Positions 7,279 to 14,676 of a stretch of DNA of 22,171 nucleotides are shown here, one piece after another. Source of the DNA: UBA4742 sp002403895 (lineage in GTDB: Bacteria > Actinomycetota > Acidimicrobiia > Acidimicrobiales > Acidimicrobilacustridaceae); assembly GCA_036823295.1 (NCBI GenBank), contig DAISGD010000054.1, positions 1-22,171 of the forward strand, read 5' to 3'. The notes beneath the pieces are model-generated. The model did no database searches, was not told where the DNA came from, and was given only the letters and a program-made list of their open reading frames with translations. A program made the position numbers and the translations under genes. Each line of letters starts with the position of its first letter. The stretch's first letter is position 1.

Positions 7279-8478
7279 ATGTCCACGATCGAGGCCGAAC
7301 CAACTCCTCCGACCGCCGACCCGACTGCCGCTCCGGCCCGCGAACGGTGGACCGCCCAGTGGAAAGAGCTCTACTCGGAGGTGATCACCACCGGGCTGTG
7401 CACCGGCTGCGCCGGTTGCGTGATCTCCTGCCCCCACGACGTCATCGGCTACGACCACCAACAGGGTGGCTACCAGCCGTTCCACATCGAAGAAGAGCTG
7501 GGGCTGGACAACTGCATCCACGGCGAGAAGGGCTGTACGTCGTGCACCCGGGCCTGCCCCCGCTTCCGGGCGTGGGAAACCCAAGCCGACGACCACCTCT
7601 TCGCCCGCGAGCGCGAGCCCGACGAGATCGCCGGCATCTACAGCGACATCTTGTTGACCCGAGCCAGCGACGAGATGGTGCATCGCATGGGCCAGGATGG
7701 CGGGCTCGTCTCGGCCATCTTGATCTGGGCCATGGACGAGGGCTACATCGATGCCGCCCTGACCTCCTATGTCGATGCCTCCGACAGCTGGAAGGCCATC
7801 CCCGGCGTCGCCACCAACCGGGACGAAGTGCTGGCCGGGGCCGGCAGCCGCTACACCTACTCGGCCAACACCCTGGCCATGCCCGAGGCGCTCGAGCGGG
7901 GGTTCTCCAAGCTGGCCCTGGTGGGCATGAGCTGCCAGTCGTCGGTGCCGCCGGTGATGTGGTCACGCAAGGTCGGCAAGATCTCCAAGCCCATCGTGTT
8001 CAACATCGGGTTGCTGTGTTCCAAAACCTTCGACGACGCCATCTTCGAAGAGCTCTTCGATGCCAAGTACGGGCTCAAGAAGCAGGAGATGGCGAAGATG
8101 AACATCAAGGGCGTCTTCCAGATCTGGATGCGCGACGGCGCCTATCACGAGATCAACCTGAAGGAATGCCACGCCTGGACCCGTGAGGGCTGCATCCACT
8201 GCCCGGACTTCGCCGCCGAGCACGCCGACATCTCCACCGGCGGCATCGGCAAGGACAACGACTGGACCCTCACCATCGTGCGGACCGAGCTAGGCCGCGA
8301 GATCATGCAGCGGATGATCGCCGACGGGTCGGTCATCTCCCGCGACGCCAACGAGGACCCGGCCGCCATCGCCCTCATGCGCAAGCTGGCGGAGAAGAGC
8401 CGGTCCCGATGGCCCGACTGGGCTGCCGCCAGCGTGCGTGTCGGATTGCCCGAGCCCAAGGTCAAGGCCAAAGCCTGA
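7279..8478 (+). CDS. Coenzyme F420 hydrogenase/dehydrogenase beta-subunit family iron-sulfur flavoprotein
   Basis: A 399-residue soluble protein of the FrhB/FdhB family. The N-terminus carries two [4Fe-4S] motifs: Cys41, 44, 47, 51 (CTGCAGCVISCP) and Cys79, 86, 89, 93 (CIHGEKGCTSCTRACP). Next come the FrhB N-terminal region (GQDGGLVSAILIWAMDEGYI) and the C-terminal domain with LVGMSCQSS, NIGLLCSKTF and REGCIHCPDFAAEHADIS. Relatives bind FAD and move electrons between iron-sulfur clusters and F420 (FrhB, FpoF, FdhB) or serve as reductases such as F420-dependent sulfite or glutamate synthase modules. No hydrogenase, formate dehydrogenase or F420 biosynthesis gene is nearby, so partner and substrate are unknown. 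The ATG at 7279 is chosen from the leaderless promoter; the open frame extends 24 bases further upstream. Confidence 0.9.
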   Translation: MSTIEAEPTPPTADPTAAPARERWTAQWKELYSEVITTGLCTGCAGCVISCPHDVIGYDHQQGGYQPFHIEEELGLDNCIHGEKGCTSCTRACPRFRAWETQADDHLFAREREPDEIAGIYSDILLTRASDEMVHRMGQDGGLVSAILIWAMDEGYIDAALTSYVDASDSWKAIPGVATNRDEVLAGAGSRYTYSANTLAMPEALERGFSKLALVGMSCQSSVPPVMWSRKVGKISKPIVFNIGLLCSKTFDDAIFEELFDAKYGLKKQEMAKMNIKGVFQIWMRDGAYHEINLKECHAWTREGCIHCPDFAAEHADISTGGIGKDNDWTLTIVRTELGREIMQRMIADGSVISRDANEDPAAIALMRKLAEKSRSRWPDWAAASVRVGLPEPKVKAKA

Positions 8479-8519
8479 GCCCGCCAATGCCCAACCCTCC
8501 CGAACGGGCGTAGGAAGTG

Positions 8520-8533
8520 GTCGCCCTGGCGAC
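8520..8533. terminator. Short hairpin between convergent genes, possible terminator
   Basis: GTCGCC-CT-GGCGAC forms a perfect 6-bp stem in the 70-base gap between the convergent flavoprotein and lipoprotein genes. It is followed by GGCGGTTT with only a short T run, so a weak or factor-assisted terminator is the most that can be claimed. Confidence 0.35.
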
Positions 8534-8548
8534 GGCGGTTTCAGCGGT

Positions 8549-9007
8549 TCACTTGGGGGCGCTGGTGGTGGGGCCCCCGCTCGACGAGCTCGACTGGACC
8601 TTCCAACCCCTGGAGGAACAGGCCTTGGCCAAGCCGTCCTGGACGGCCGGGGGGACGGAGTCGGGGTTAGCGCTGATGCCGTTGTTGATCGAGCTGAACG
8701 TCGCCCCGTCGAGGTTGATGAAGCTTTGGCTGATGTCGCCGCCGTTGGTGGTGGCAATAGTTGTGGGTGCCTGCTCGTTGGCGCTGTTGTAGGGCACGTT
8801 CTGGACAAGCCAGTCGTAGGCGCACTGGCAGGCCTCCTGCGACGCCAGGGTGGTCCCGCTGCCTTGACCAGTGCAGCCGTGGACGAAGTTCGACTCGGTG
8901 GTCGAGTCGTACGCCGACGGCGTGTTGCTGGGCTGCTTGCACCCTGCGCCCAGCAGAGCGATCGCTGCCACCAGGGCAACCAGGAACGGCGTACGGGAGC
9001 GGGGCAT
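8549..9007 (-). CDS. Predicted lipoprotein, unknown function
   Basis: A 152-residue secreted lipoprotein. The N-terminus has basic residues, a hydrophobic core (FLVALVAAIALLGAG) and a lipobox LGAGC with the lipidated Cys at residue 23. The mature part contains a Cys-rich middle (FVHGCTG and EACQCAYDWL) and a fourth site near KACSSRGW, so one or two disulfides are likely. A Ser/Pro/Thr-rich tail follows. The spacing recalls small actinobacterial secreted proteins with a C-x(n)-CxCAYD pattern, but I cannot name the family. It starts at ATG 9007 with no strong Shine-Dalgarno and is followed by the convergent flavoprotein gene. Confidence 0.8.
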   Translation of the reverse strand: MPRSRTPFLVALVAAIALLGAGCKQPSNTPSAYDSTTESNFVHGCTGQGSGTTLASQEACQCAYDWLVQNVPYNSANEQAPTTIATTNGGDISQSFINLDGATFSSINNGISANPDSVPPAVQDGLAKACSSRGWKVQSSSSSGGPTTSAPK

Positions 9008-9121
9008 GTGCAGCGACCAACCTCGAGATATGCCGGCCGGGGTCGGTGACCGGGGCTCGGCGGTGATCAGGACTGGATCACGCTAGTCGGGTCGGTGGTC
9101 GACCCACCATCGCGGATCCGC

Positions 9122-9496
9122 TCAGCGCAAGTCGCGGGAGCGAGCGTCGTCCAGGGCGATGACGTCGGCGCTCGGGGCATCGTCGTCAGCGTGGGCCGCA
9201 CCAGCAGCCACCCGGGCCAGGTAGGCGAGGTGGGGGGCATCGACGGCGAGGGTCACCATGTCGGCATCGATGTCGGCGCCGTCGGTGAGGGGTGCCTGAC
9301 GAGCACGCTGCACCGCCTGGGCCATCGCGTCCCACAGACCCCCGCGACCACGGGGGGCCACGTTCTCGGGTGTCTCTACGTTGAACGTCGAGGGTGACGG
9401 TGACTCCAGCCAATCGAGGGACGGCCAGGCCTCGACCGTGGCCGGCTCGGTGGTGAGGTCGATGCGTCGGATCTCTGCTCGCATGGCAGCCATCAT
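9122..9496 (-). CDS. Hypothetical protein, unknown function
   Basis: A 124-residue acidic, soluble-looking protein with no signal peptide or membrane segment. Its N-terminal half carries AEIRRIDL and a WPSLDWLESPSPSTFNV stretch; its second half is rich in Ala and Asp, with helical segments (GLWDAMAQAVQRARQ, APHLAYLARVAAGAA). I do not recognise it. Three in-frame ATGs (9496, 9493, 9484) compete as start. It lies 64 bases downstream of the uracil-DNA glycosylase gene on the same strand and may be cotranscribed. Real-gene evidence is the strong GC-rich codon pattern and lack of a better frame in this stretch. Confidence 0.6.
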   Translation of the reverse strand: MMAAMRAEIRRIDLTTEPATVEAWPSLDWLESPSPSTFNVETPENVAPRGRGGLWDAMAQAVQRARQAPLTDGADIDADMVTLAVDAPHLAYLARVAAGAAHADDDAPSADVIALDDARSRDLR

Positions 9497-9560
9497 CCGA
9501 GACGGATGCGCCGACCGGATGAGGCCGACGACCCAATTCCGGCGAAATGAGCCGGTTGCC

Positions 9561-10256
9561 TCAGGAGTGGGCCGACCGGCCCACCGCGGGAATCCCGGCG
9601 AGGCTCCGGGCCCGGGTGAACACGTCGTCCAACATGGATTCGGTGAGTCGGCCGGTGAAGGTGTTCTGCTGGCTCACATGATACGAGCAGAGGATGGTCC
9701 GACTCCCGTCGCCGACCGGTACCTCGGCTCCGTGACCGAAGCGAGGGCGCGGGCGCACGCCGAGCACGCCGGCCAGCACCTGGTAGCCGAACTGCCCCAG
9801 AGCCACGAACACCCGGGCATGGTGGAGAAGCGCCAGCTCCCGCTCGAGGAAGGGCCGGCACCGGTCCCGCTCGTCGGTGGTCGGCTTGTTCTGGGGTGGC
9901 GCACAGCGCACTGGCGCCGTGATGTAGGCATCGGTGAGGACGAGCCCGTCGTCGCGCCCGACGCTCACCGGGTTCGACGCGAGGCCGGCACGCCACAGCG
10001 CCCGGTACAACCATTCGCCCGAGCGGTCACCGGTGAACATGCGGCCGGTCCGATTGGCGCCGTGCGCCGCCGGTGCCAGCCCGACCACCACGATGGGCGC
10101 GGCGGGGTCGCCGAAGCCCGGGACGGGCCGACCCCAGTAGGTCTCGTCGCGGAACGCAGCCCGCTTCTCGGCCGCCACCTCCTCGCGCCACGCCACCAGC
10201 CGGGGGCAGGCCCGGCAGGTCACGATGTCACCTTCGAGCTGGGCCAGGGTGTCCAC
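9561..10256 (-). CDS. Uracil-DNA glycosylase, family 5 (UdgB type)
   Basis: A 231-residue DNA repair enzyme that removes uracil, and in this family other deaminated bases, from DNA. Four cysteines in the iron-sulfur pattern are Cys14, Cys17, Cys118 and Cys133. Motif A reads GLAPAAHGANRTGRMFTGD (59-77), the family-5 form without the catalytic Asp or Asn of other families, and motif B is HVSQQNTFTGRLTE (193-206). Length and motifs match actinobacterial UdgB, such as Rv1259 of M. tuberculosis. The GTG start at 10256 follows a TAGGGT hexamer by 6 nt, suggesting a leaderless transcript. It is divergent from the phosphatase gene across a 52-base gap. Confidence 0.94.
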   Translation of the reverse strand: MDTLAQLEGDIVTCRACPRLVAWREEVAAEKRAAFRDETYWGRPVPGFGDPAAPIVVVGLAPAAHGANRTGRMFTGDRSGEWLYRALWRAGLASNPVSVGRDDGLVLTDAYITAPVRCAPPQNKPTTDERDRCRPFLERELALLHHARVFVALGQFGYQVLAGVLGVRPRPRFGHGAEVPVGDGSRTILCSYHVSQQNTFTGRLTESMLDDVFTRARSLAGIPAVGRSAHS

Positions 10257-10262
10257 CGCGCC

Positions 10263-10268
10263 ACCCTA
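10263..10268 (-). promoter_or_regulatory. -10 element for the uracil-DNA glycosylase gene
   Basis: On the minus strand TAGGGT ends 6 nt before the GTG at 10256. It is half of a perfect 10-bp palindrome ACCCTAGGGT (10263-10272). No Shine-Dalgarno lies between, so a leaderless mRNA is likely. Confidence 0.5.
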
Positions 10269-10293
10269 GGGTCGGACGGCGGACGGACCCCGG

Positions 10294-10299
10294 TATCTT
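10294..10299 (+). promoter_or_regulatory. -10 element for the phosphatase-DUF3090-SCO1664 operon
   Basis: TATCTT fits TAnnnT and ends 9 nt before the ATG at 10309. It lies only 25 bases from the divergent -10 of the glycosylase gene, so the two promoters would share and compete for the same region. Confidence 0.5.
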
Positions 10300-10308
10300 G
10301 ACTCCCTG

Positions 10309-10962
10309 ATGGCCCGCAAGAGCACCCCCAAGCCGCCCACTGCCACCACCGTCCTGCTGGTGCGCCACGGCCAGACCCCGACGACCGGCACGACCTTGCC
10401 CGGGCGCGCCCGCGGTCTGCACCTCGCCGACAAGGGTCACGACCAAGCCGCCACCGCCGCCGAACGCATCGGCAAGCTCGACAAGGTCACCGCCGTCTAC
10501 GCCTCGCCTCTCGAGCGCACCCGCGAGACGGCGGCGCCCATCGCCAAAGCGCTCGGGCTGCGGGTCGTCGCCGACAAGGGACTGCTCGAGTGCGATTTCG
10601 GGGAGTGGACCGGCGCCAGCCTGAGTGAGCTCCGCAAGCTGCCGGAGTGGAAGACGGTCCAGCAGTACCCCAGCGGGTTCCGCTTTCCTGGCGGAGAGTC
10701 ATTCACTGAGATGCACGTGCGGGTGACGTCCACCCTGGCCCGGCTGGCCGAGCGGCACCGGGGCGAGACCATCGTGGCCGTCTCTCACGCCGATCCCATC
10801 AAGGCGGCGCTGGCTGACGCCCTCGGCGCCCACCTCGATCTGTTCCAGCGCATCGTGATCTCCCCCTGCTCGGTCACCGCCATCTGGTACTCGACCGGTG
10901 GCCCCGCGGTGCTGACCGCCAACTCCACCGGCGATGACCTGACCACGCTCGGACTCTCGTGA
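10309..10962 (+). CDS. Histidine phosphatase, MSMEG_4193 family
   Basis: A 217-residue phosphoglycerate-mutase-like phosphatase. LLVRHGQT (16-23) holds the phospho-acceptor His20, ASPLERTRETA (65-75) the conserved Arg residues, LLECDFGEW (92-100) the proton donor Glu94, and VAVSHADPIKAAL (156-168) the second His160. This matches the family named for MSMEG_4193 (Rv2135c in M. tuberculosis); the physiological substrate is not established. It heads a same-strand trio with DUF3090 (16 bases) and the SCO1664-family gene. That order is conserved across actinobacteria, which links the three in one unknown process. The start ATG is supported by the leaderless -10 upstream and by the motif falling at the usual distance from the N-terminus. 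Confidence 0.93.
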   Translation: MARKSTPKPPTATTVLLVRHGQTPTTGTTLPGRARGLHLADKGHDQAATAAERIGKLDKVTAVYASPLERTRETAAPIAKALGLRVVADKGLLECDFGEWTGASLSELRKLPEWKTVQQYPSGFRFPGGESFTEMHVRVTSTLARLAERHRGETIVAVSHADPIKAALADALGAHLDLFQRIVISPCSVTAIWYSTGGPAVLTANSTGDDLTTLGLS

Positions 10963-10978
10963 ACAGGCGGTCACCGCA

Positions 10979-11482
10979 ATGAGCAGTTCGTTCACCTTCG
11001 ATCACCCCGATCACTTCACCACCGGCACCATCGGTGAGCCTGGTCATCGAGTGTTCTTCATCCAGGCCCGCCAGGACGGCGAGGTCGCCAGCCTGCGCCT
11101 CGAGAAGCAGCAGGTGGCGGCGCTGGGCGAGTACCTCGGCGGCATCCTGGCCGACCTGCCCGACGCCGAACCCGCCGTGGCCAGCGCCGAGCTGATCGAG
11201 CCCGCCATCGCCGAGTGGGCGGTGCGGACATTGGCCGTGGCGTACGAGGAGACCGATGACCTCATCCTGCTGGTGGCCGAAGAGCTCCAGGTCGAAAGCG
11301 AGGACGACCCCGAAGGGCTGGAACTTGAAGATCCGGCCAGTGCCCGGTTCCGGCTGACCCGGGCCCAGACCGCCGCCTTCATCGAGCGAGCCAGCGAGCT
11401 GGTCATGTCGGGTCGCCCGCTGTGCCGGCTGTGCGGCCAGCCCATGGATCCCGACGGCCACCCCTGCCCCCGTCTCAACTGA
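10979..11482 (+). CDS. DUF3090 family protein (Rv2134c-like)
   Basis: A 167-residue soluble protein. The N-terminal GEPGHRVFFIQARQDGEVAS segment and LEKQQVAALGEYL are characteristic of DUF3090. A highly acidic central region (EELQVESEDDPEGLELED) precedes FRLTRAQTAAFIERA. The C-terminus has Cys149, Cys152, His161 and Cys163 (CRLCGQPMDPDGHPCPRLN), which look like a small zinc site. No biochemical role is known to me. It sits between the phosphatase and the SCO1664-family gene, as in mycobacteria and streptomycetes. Its ATG is preceded by a weak AGGCGG Shine-Dalgarno, and spacing to both neighbours is under 20 bases, so one operon is likely. Confidence 0.93.
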   Translation: MSSSFTFDHPDHFTTGTIGEPGHRVFFIQARQDGEVASLRLEKQQVAALGEYLGGILADLPDAEPAVASAELIEPAIAEWAVRTLAVAYEETDDLILLVAEELQVESEDDPEGLELEDPASARFRLTRAQTAAFIERASELVMSGRPLCRLCGQPMDPDGHPCPRLN

Positions 11483-11492
11483 TGGACACCGC

Positions 11493-12197
11493 GTGATGGA
11501 GCAAGCGGCTCGCGATCTGCTCCTGCGGGGAGACCTGGCCGTCCGGGGCCGGATGCCGTGGAGCTCGAACGGCACGTATCTCGTCGACGCCTGCCTGCAG
11601 GGAGAGGTCACCCAGGCGGTGTACAAGCCGCACCGCGGCGAGCGGCCCCTGTGGGACTTCCCGGGGGGGCTCTACAAGCGGGAGGTCGCCGCCTACGAGC
11701 TGAGCGCCCTGCTGGGATGGGACCTGGTGCCGCTCACCGTTCTGCGGGCCGAGGCGCCGATGGGTGAGGGCTCGCTCCAGCAGTTCGTGCCCGCCGACTT
11801 CGAGCAGCACTACTTCACGCTTTACGAGACGGGTGGCCACACCGACCAGCTCCAAGCCATCTGCGTGTTCGACCTGCTGGCCAACAGCACCGACCGCAAG
11901 AGCGGCCATTGCCTCCTCGGCGAGGATGGCCGGGTGTGGGGCATCGACAACGGCCTCACGTTCCACCAGGAGTTCAAGCTGCGTACCGTCATCTGGGAGT
12001 TCGGCGGTGAACCGATCCCGGGGCCATTGCTGGACGACGTCTCCCGACTGGTGGACGACGGCTTGTCGCCACCCCTGATCGGCCTGCTCGACCCGTTCGA
12101 GCGCGACGCGGTGCTGGCGCGAGCCCGGGCGGTGCTGGCCGAGTGTCGCTTCCCCATCGACCACTCCCGCCGCCGCTACCCCTGGCCCCCGGTCTGA
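11493..12197 (+). CDS. SCO1664 family protein, PI3/PI4-kinase-like fold
   Basis: About 234 residues, related to Rv2133c and SCO1664. Kinase-like features are visible: a lysine in VYKPHRGERPLWDFP that may contact nucleotide, CVFDLLANSTDRKSGHCL (the D-x4-N-x-D-R region resembling a catalytic loop), and WGIDNGLTF in place of the DFG-type metal-binding motif. This is the arrangement of phosphatidylinositol-kinase-like proteins, but the substrate (lipid, protein or small molecule) is unknown. GTG 11493 and ATG 11496 are adjacent possible starts, 10-13 bases after the DUF3090 stop. In mycobacteria the mycothiol gene mshC lies close downstream of this trio; here the next gene is convergent and unrelated. 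Confidence 0.9.
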   Translation: MMEQAARDLLLRGDLAVRGRMPWSSNGTYLVDACLQGEVTQAVYKPHRGERPLWDFPGGLYKREVAAYELSALLGWDLVPLTVLRAEAPMGEGSLQQFVPADFEQHYFTLYETGGHTDQLQAICVFDLLANSTDRKSGHCLLGEDGRVWGIDNGLTFHQEFKLRTVIWEFGGEPIPGPLLDDVSRLVDDGLSPPLIGLLDPFERDAVLARARAVLAECRFPIDHSRRRYPWPPV

Positions 12198-12210
12198 GCC
12201 GTCACCTGCC

Positions 12211-12260
12211 GTTCTGGCGATGATCTGGTCCCCCCTGGGGGACATGGCCATCGCCAGAAC
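12211..12260. terminator. Two-tier hairpin between convergent genes, likely bidirectional terminator
   Basis: An outer perfect 12-bp inverted repeat (GTTCTGGCGATG at 12211-12222 with its complement at 12249-12260) encloses an inner perfect 7-bp stem GTCCCCC/GGGGGAC (12228-12234 and 12237-12243), separated by symmetric 5-base internal loops. It occupies most of the 89-base gap between the convergent SCO1664-family and lactone oxidase genes. No T tract follows on either side, so termination would not be of the classical intrinsic type. Confidence 0.65.
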
Positions 12261-12286
12261 CGTGGGACCGGGAGGACGCCGGAGGA

Positions 12287-13636
12287 TTAGGCGCCGCTGG
12301 GGCCGAGGACCCGGTCGAGGTACGGGCTGGAGAAGCGACCGGTTGGGTCGGTCCGTGTCCTCAGGGCCTGGAACTCATGCCAGCGGGGGTACCGCGGCGC
12401 CAGCGTGGCCGCCGTCTGGAAATGCATCTTGCCCCAGTGGGGCCGGCCGCCGTAGTCGTTCATGATCCCCTCGACCCCCTGGAAATACTGGTCGTACGGC
12501 GTGCCCTGGTAGACGTGCACGGCGATGTAGGCCGTCTCGCGTCCAAAGGCGGTGCTGAGCGGGATGTCGTCGGCGGCCACGGCCCGCACCTCCACCGGGA
12601 ACAGGATCTGCACCCCCTGGCGCCGCACCAGCTCGCGCACCCGGTTGAACGCCTCCACCAGGTTCTCGCGGGGCACGGCGTATTCCATCTCGTAGAACTT
12701 GACCGTCCGAGGGCTGGCGAAGACCCGATCGCTGCGGTCGATATAGTCCGAGCGCCCCGTCCCCGGGACGAGCTTGGCCACCCGGCGACCCAGCTCTGGA
12801 TTGCGTCGGGCCACCCGGCAGGTGACATCGAACGCGTAGTTGCTCAGGAGGTAGTCGTCGCGCAGCGCTCGCCATCGAGGGCGGGGCCGGGCCGGCTCCT
12901 GGGTGCGGCGGTTGCGCTTGGTCAGGGCCCAGCCGGTGTTCGGCAGCCAGAAGAACTCGAAGTGATCGTTACCGGTGATCTCCTCGTCCCACCGCTCGAG
13001 GATGGCGTCGACGCTCTCGGCCTGTTCCAGGGCATGGAGGTTGAAGGCCGGCACGCATTGCAGGGTCACGGTCGACAACACCCCCAGCGCCCCCACGCCG
13101 ACGCGGGCCACGTCCAGGACATCGGGGTGATGCTCCGGCGTGGCCTCGACCACCGAGCCGTCACCGGTCACCAGGTGCAGGCCGATGATGCGACTGGCGA
13201 TGTTGCCGAAGCGGAGGCCGGTGCCATGAGTCGCCGTCGAGGTGGCGCCAGCAATGGACTGGTAGGCGATGTCGCCGATGTTCTCGAGGGCCAGGCCGCG
13301 GGTGGCCAACTCCTGGTTGAGCTTCCACAGCGGGATGCCGGCCTGGACGGTGACCGTGGCCGCCGCCTGGTCGACGTGCAGCACCCGGTCGTAGTCACCC
13401 AGGTCCACCAGGTAGCCGTCGGTGCACACGATGGGGGTGAACGAGTGTCCGGCGCCCACCACTTTGACCGTGCGCCGCTCGGCCGCCGCCCGCTCGACGA
13501 GGCGGGACAGCTCGGCTTCCGAACGCGGCCGCACGATCGCCTCGGGCGAGCACGACTGGTTCCCGGCCCAGTTGGTCCAGCGGGGTCGCCGGGCAGGGCG
13601 CGGCGCCGTGGGCGCCGAGGGAGGTGGTGCAGTCAC
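12287..13636 (-). CDS. FAD-linked sugar-lactone oxidase (gulono/arabinono-1,4-lactone oxidase family)
   Basis: A 449-residue VAO-fold flavoenzyme. The FAD-binding half shows VVGAGHSFTPIV (59-70), in which His64 is the residue covalently linked to FAD in relatives, then AGATSTATHGTG and GALGVLSTVTLQ. The C-terminal ALO domain ends with the family's HWGK motif (400-403). Relatives oxidise L-gulono- or D-arabinono-1,4-lactone (Rv1771 of M. tuberculosis is an L-gulono-lactone dehydrogenase); the actual substrate and electron acceptor here are unknown. The GTG start at 13636 follows a TAGCAT hexamer by 6 nt. It lies 60 bases downstream of etfA on the same strand, but the promoter-like element suggests independent expression. 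Confidence 0.9.
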   Translation of the reverse strand: MTAPPPSAPTAPRPARRPRWTNWAGNQSCSPEAIVRPRSEAELSRLVERAAAERRTVKVVGAGHSFTPIVCTDGYLVDLGDYDRVLHVDQAAATVTVQAGIPLWKLNQELATRGLALENIGDIAYQSIAGATSTATHGTGLRFGNIASRIIGLHLVTGDGSVVEATPEHHPDVLDVARVGVGALGVLSTVTLQCVPAFNLHALEQAESVDAILERWDEEITGNDHFEFFWLPNTGWALTKRNRRTQEPARPRPRWRALRDDYLLSNYAFDVTCRVARRNPELGRRVAKLVPGTGRSDYIDRSDRVFASPRTVKFYEMEYAVPRENLVEAFNRVRELVRRQGVQILFPVEVRAVAADDIPLSTAFGRETAYIAVHVYQGTPYDQYFQGVEGIMNDYGGRPHWGKMHFQTAATLAPRYPRWHEFQALRTRTDPTGRFSSPYLDRVLGPSGA

Positions 13637-13642
13637 GGCCTG

Positions 13643-13648
13643 ATGCTA
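13643..13648 (-). promoter_or_regulatory. -10 element for the lactone oxidase gene
   Basis: TAGCAT on the minus strand ends 6 nt before the GTG at 13636, with no Shine-Dalgarno between, consistent with a leaderless transcript starting between etfA and this gene. Confidence 0.45.
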
Positions 13649-13696
13649 CGGCCTGGCATGCGCTCCGGGAATCGGTGACGCTGGCTTCGGGCTGAA

Positions 13697-14665
13697 TCAG
13701 CCTCGTGCCTTGAGGGCCTCGATCAGCGCCGGGATGACCTTGTGGACGTCGCCGACGATGCCGAGATCGCTGATCGAGAAGATCGGGGCCTCGGCGTCCT
13801 TGTTGATGGCGATGATGTTCTTCGAGCCCTTCATGCCCACCATGTGTTGGGTGGCGCCCGAGATGCCGGCGGCGATGTAGACCGTCGGCTTCACGACCTT
13901 GCCGGTCTGGCCCACCTGGTAGGAGTAGGGCACCCAACCGGCATCGACGATGGCTCGCGAGGCCCCCGGGGCGGCGTGCAGCAGCTTGGCCAAATCCTCG
14001 ATCATCTGGTACTTCTCGGCCTCGCCCAGGCCACGCCCACCGGAAACGACCACGGCGGCGTCCTCCAGTTGCGGACCCTGGCGCTCCTCGACGTGGCGCT
14101 CGATGACCTTGGCACCGCCGGCGGCACCGGTGTCGGGCACAGTGATGGTGTTGACCGCAGCCGGGCCGCCACCGCCCTCCTCGGCCACGAAGGACTTCGG
14201 GCGGATCAGCACCAGGTGGGGACCCTCGCCGACGAAGGTGGTGGTCACATTCGTGGCGCCACCGAACACCGGCTCGACGACGGCCAGCGAGTCGCCGTCG
14301 AGGGCGAGGTCGACCCCGTTGGTGAGCACGGACTTGTCGAGCTTCACCGACAGCCGACCGGCGATGTCGCGGCCGGCGTAGGACGTGGCGAACAAGATGG
14401 CATCGGGGGCACCGGCCGACGCGGCCTCGGCGATGGCGGCGGCCACGGGCACGCCCGGAAGGGCCGAGCCGAGGTCGCCAGTGGTGTGCACCGTGGTGGC
14501 GCCGTGGTCACCCAGCGTTGCCGCAATGGCGTCACCGTCAGCGCCGGAGTAGATGGCCTCGACCGTGTCGGCCAGCTCGCGGGTCTTGGTGAGGATCTCG
14601 AGGGCGGTCGACGACACCTTGCCGTCGGTCGCCTCGACGTAGACCCAGATCTTGGAAAGCGTCAT
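13697..14665 (-). CDS. etfA: Electron transfer flavoprotein alpha subunit (EtfA/FixB)
   Basis: A 322-residue alpha subunit of the soluble ETF heterodimer, which accepts electrons from acyl-CoA dehydrogenases and passes them to the quinone pool through ETF dehydrogenase. The C-terminal FAD domain (about 195-322) has VVSGGRGLG, YSYQVGQTGKVVKPTVYIA, GISGATQHMVGM and INKDAEAPIFSISDLGIVGD, which are textbook EtfA motifs. The ATG at 14665 follows an AGGAG Shine-Dalgarno by about 8 nt and comes 11 bases after the etfB stop, so the two are cotranscribed. Length and motifs are normal, with nothing missing. The acyl-CoA dehydrogenases at the left of the window are plausible donors. Confidence 0.97.
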   Translation of the reverse strand: MTLSKIWVYVEATDGKVSSTALEILTKTRELADTVEAIYSGADGDAIAATLGDHGATTVHTTGDLGSALPGVPVAAAIAEAASAGAPDAILFATSYAGRDIAGRLSVKLDKSVLTNGVDLALDGDSLAVVEPVFGGATNVTTTFVGEGPHLVLIRPKSFVAEEGGGGPAAVNTITVPDTGAAGGAKVIERHVEERQGPQLEDAAVVVSGGRGLGEAEKYQMIEDLAKLLHAAPGASRAIVDAGWVPYSYQVGQTGKVVKPTVYIAAGISGATQHMVGMKGSKNIIAINKDAEAPIFSISDLGIVGDVHKVIPALIEALKARG

Positions 14666-14676
14666 GGCAGGGGCTC

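Noticed and set aside
7279..8478. An F420-reducing hydrogenase operon
   Set aside because: Only the beta-type subunit is present; neither large nor small hydrogenase subunit is seen in the window.
13690..13702. 13-base palindrome GGCTGAATCAGCC over the etfA stop
   Set aside because: Too short for a convincing terminator, without a T tract; probably chance.
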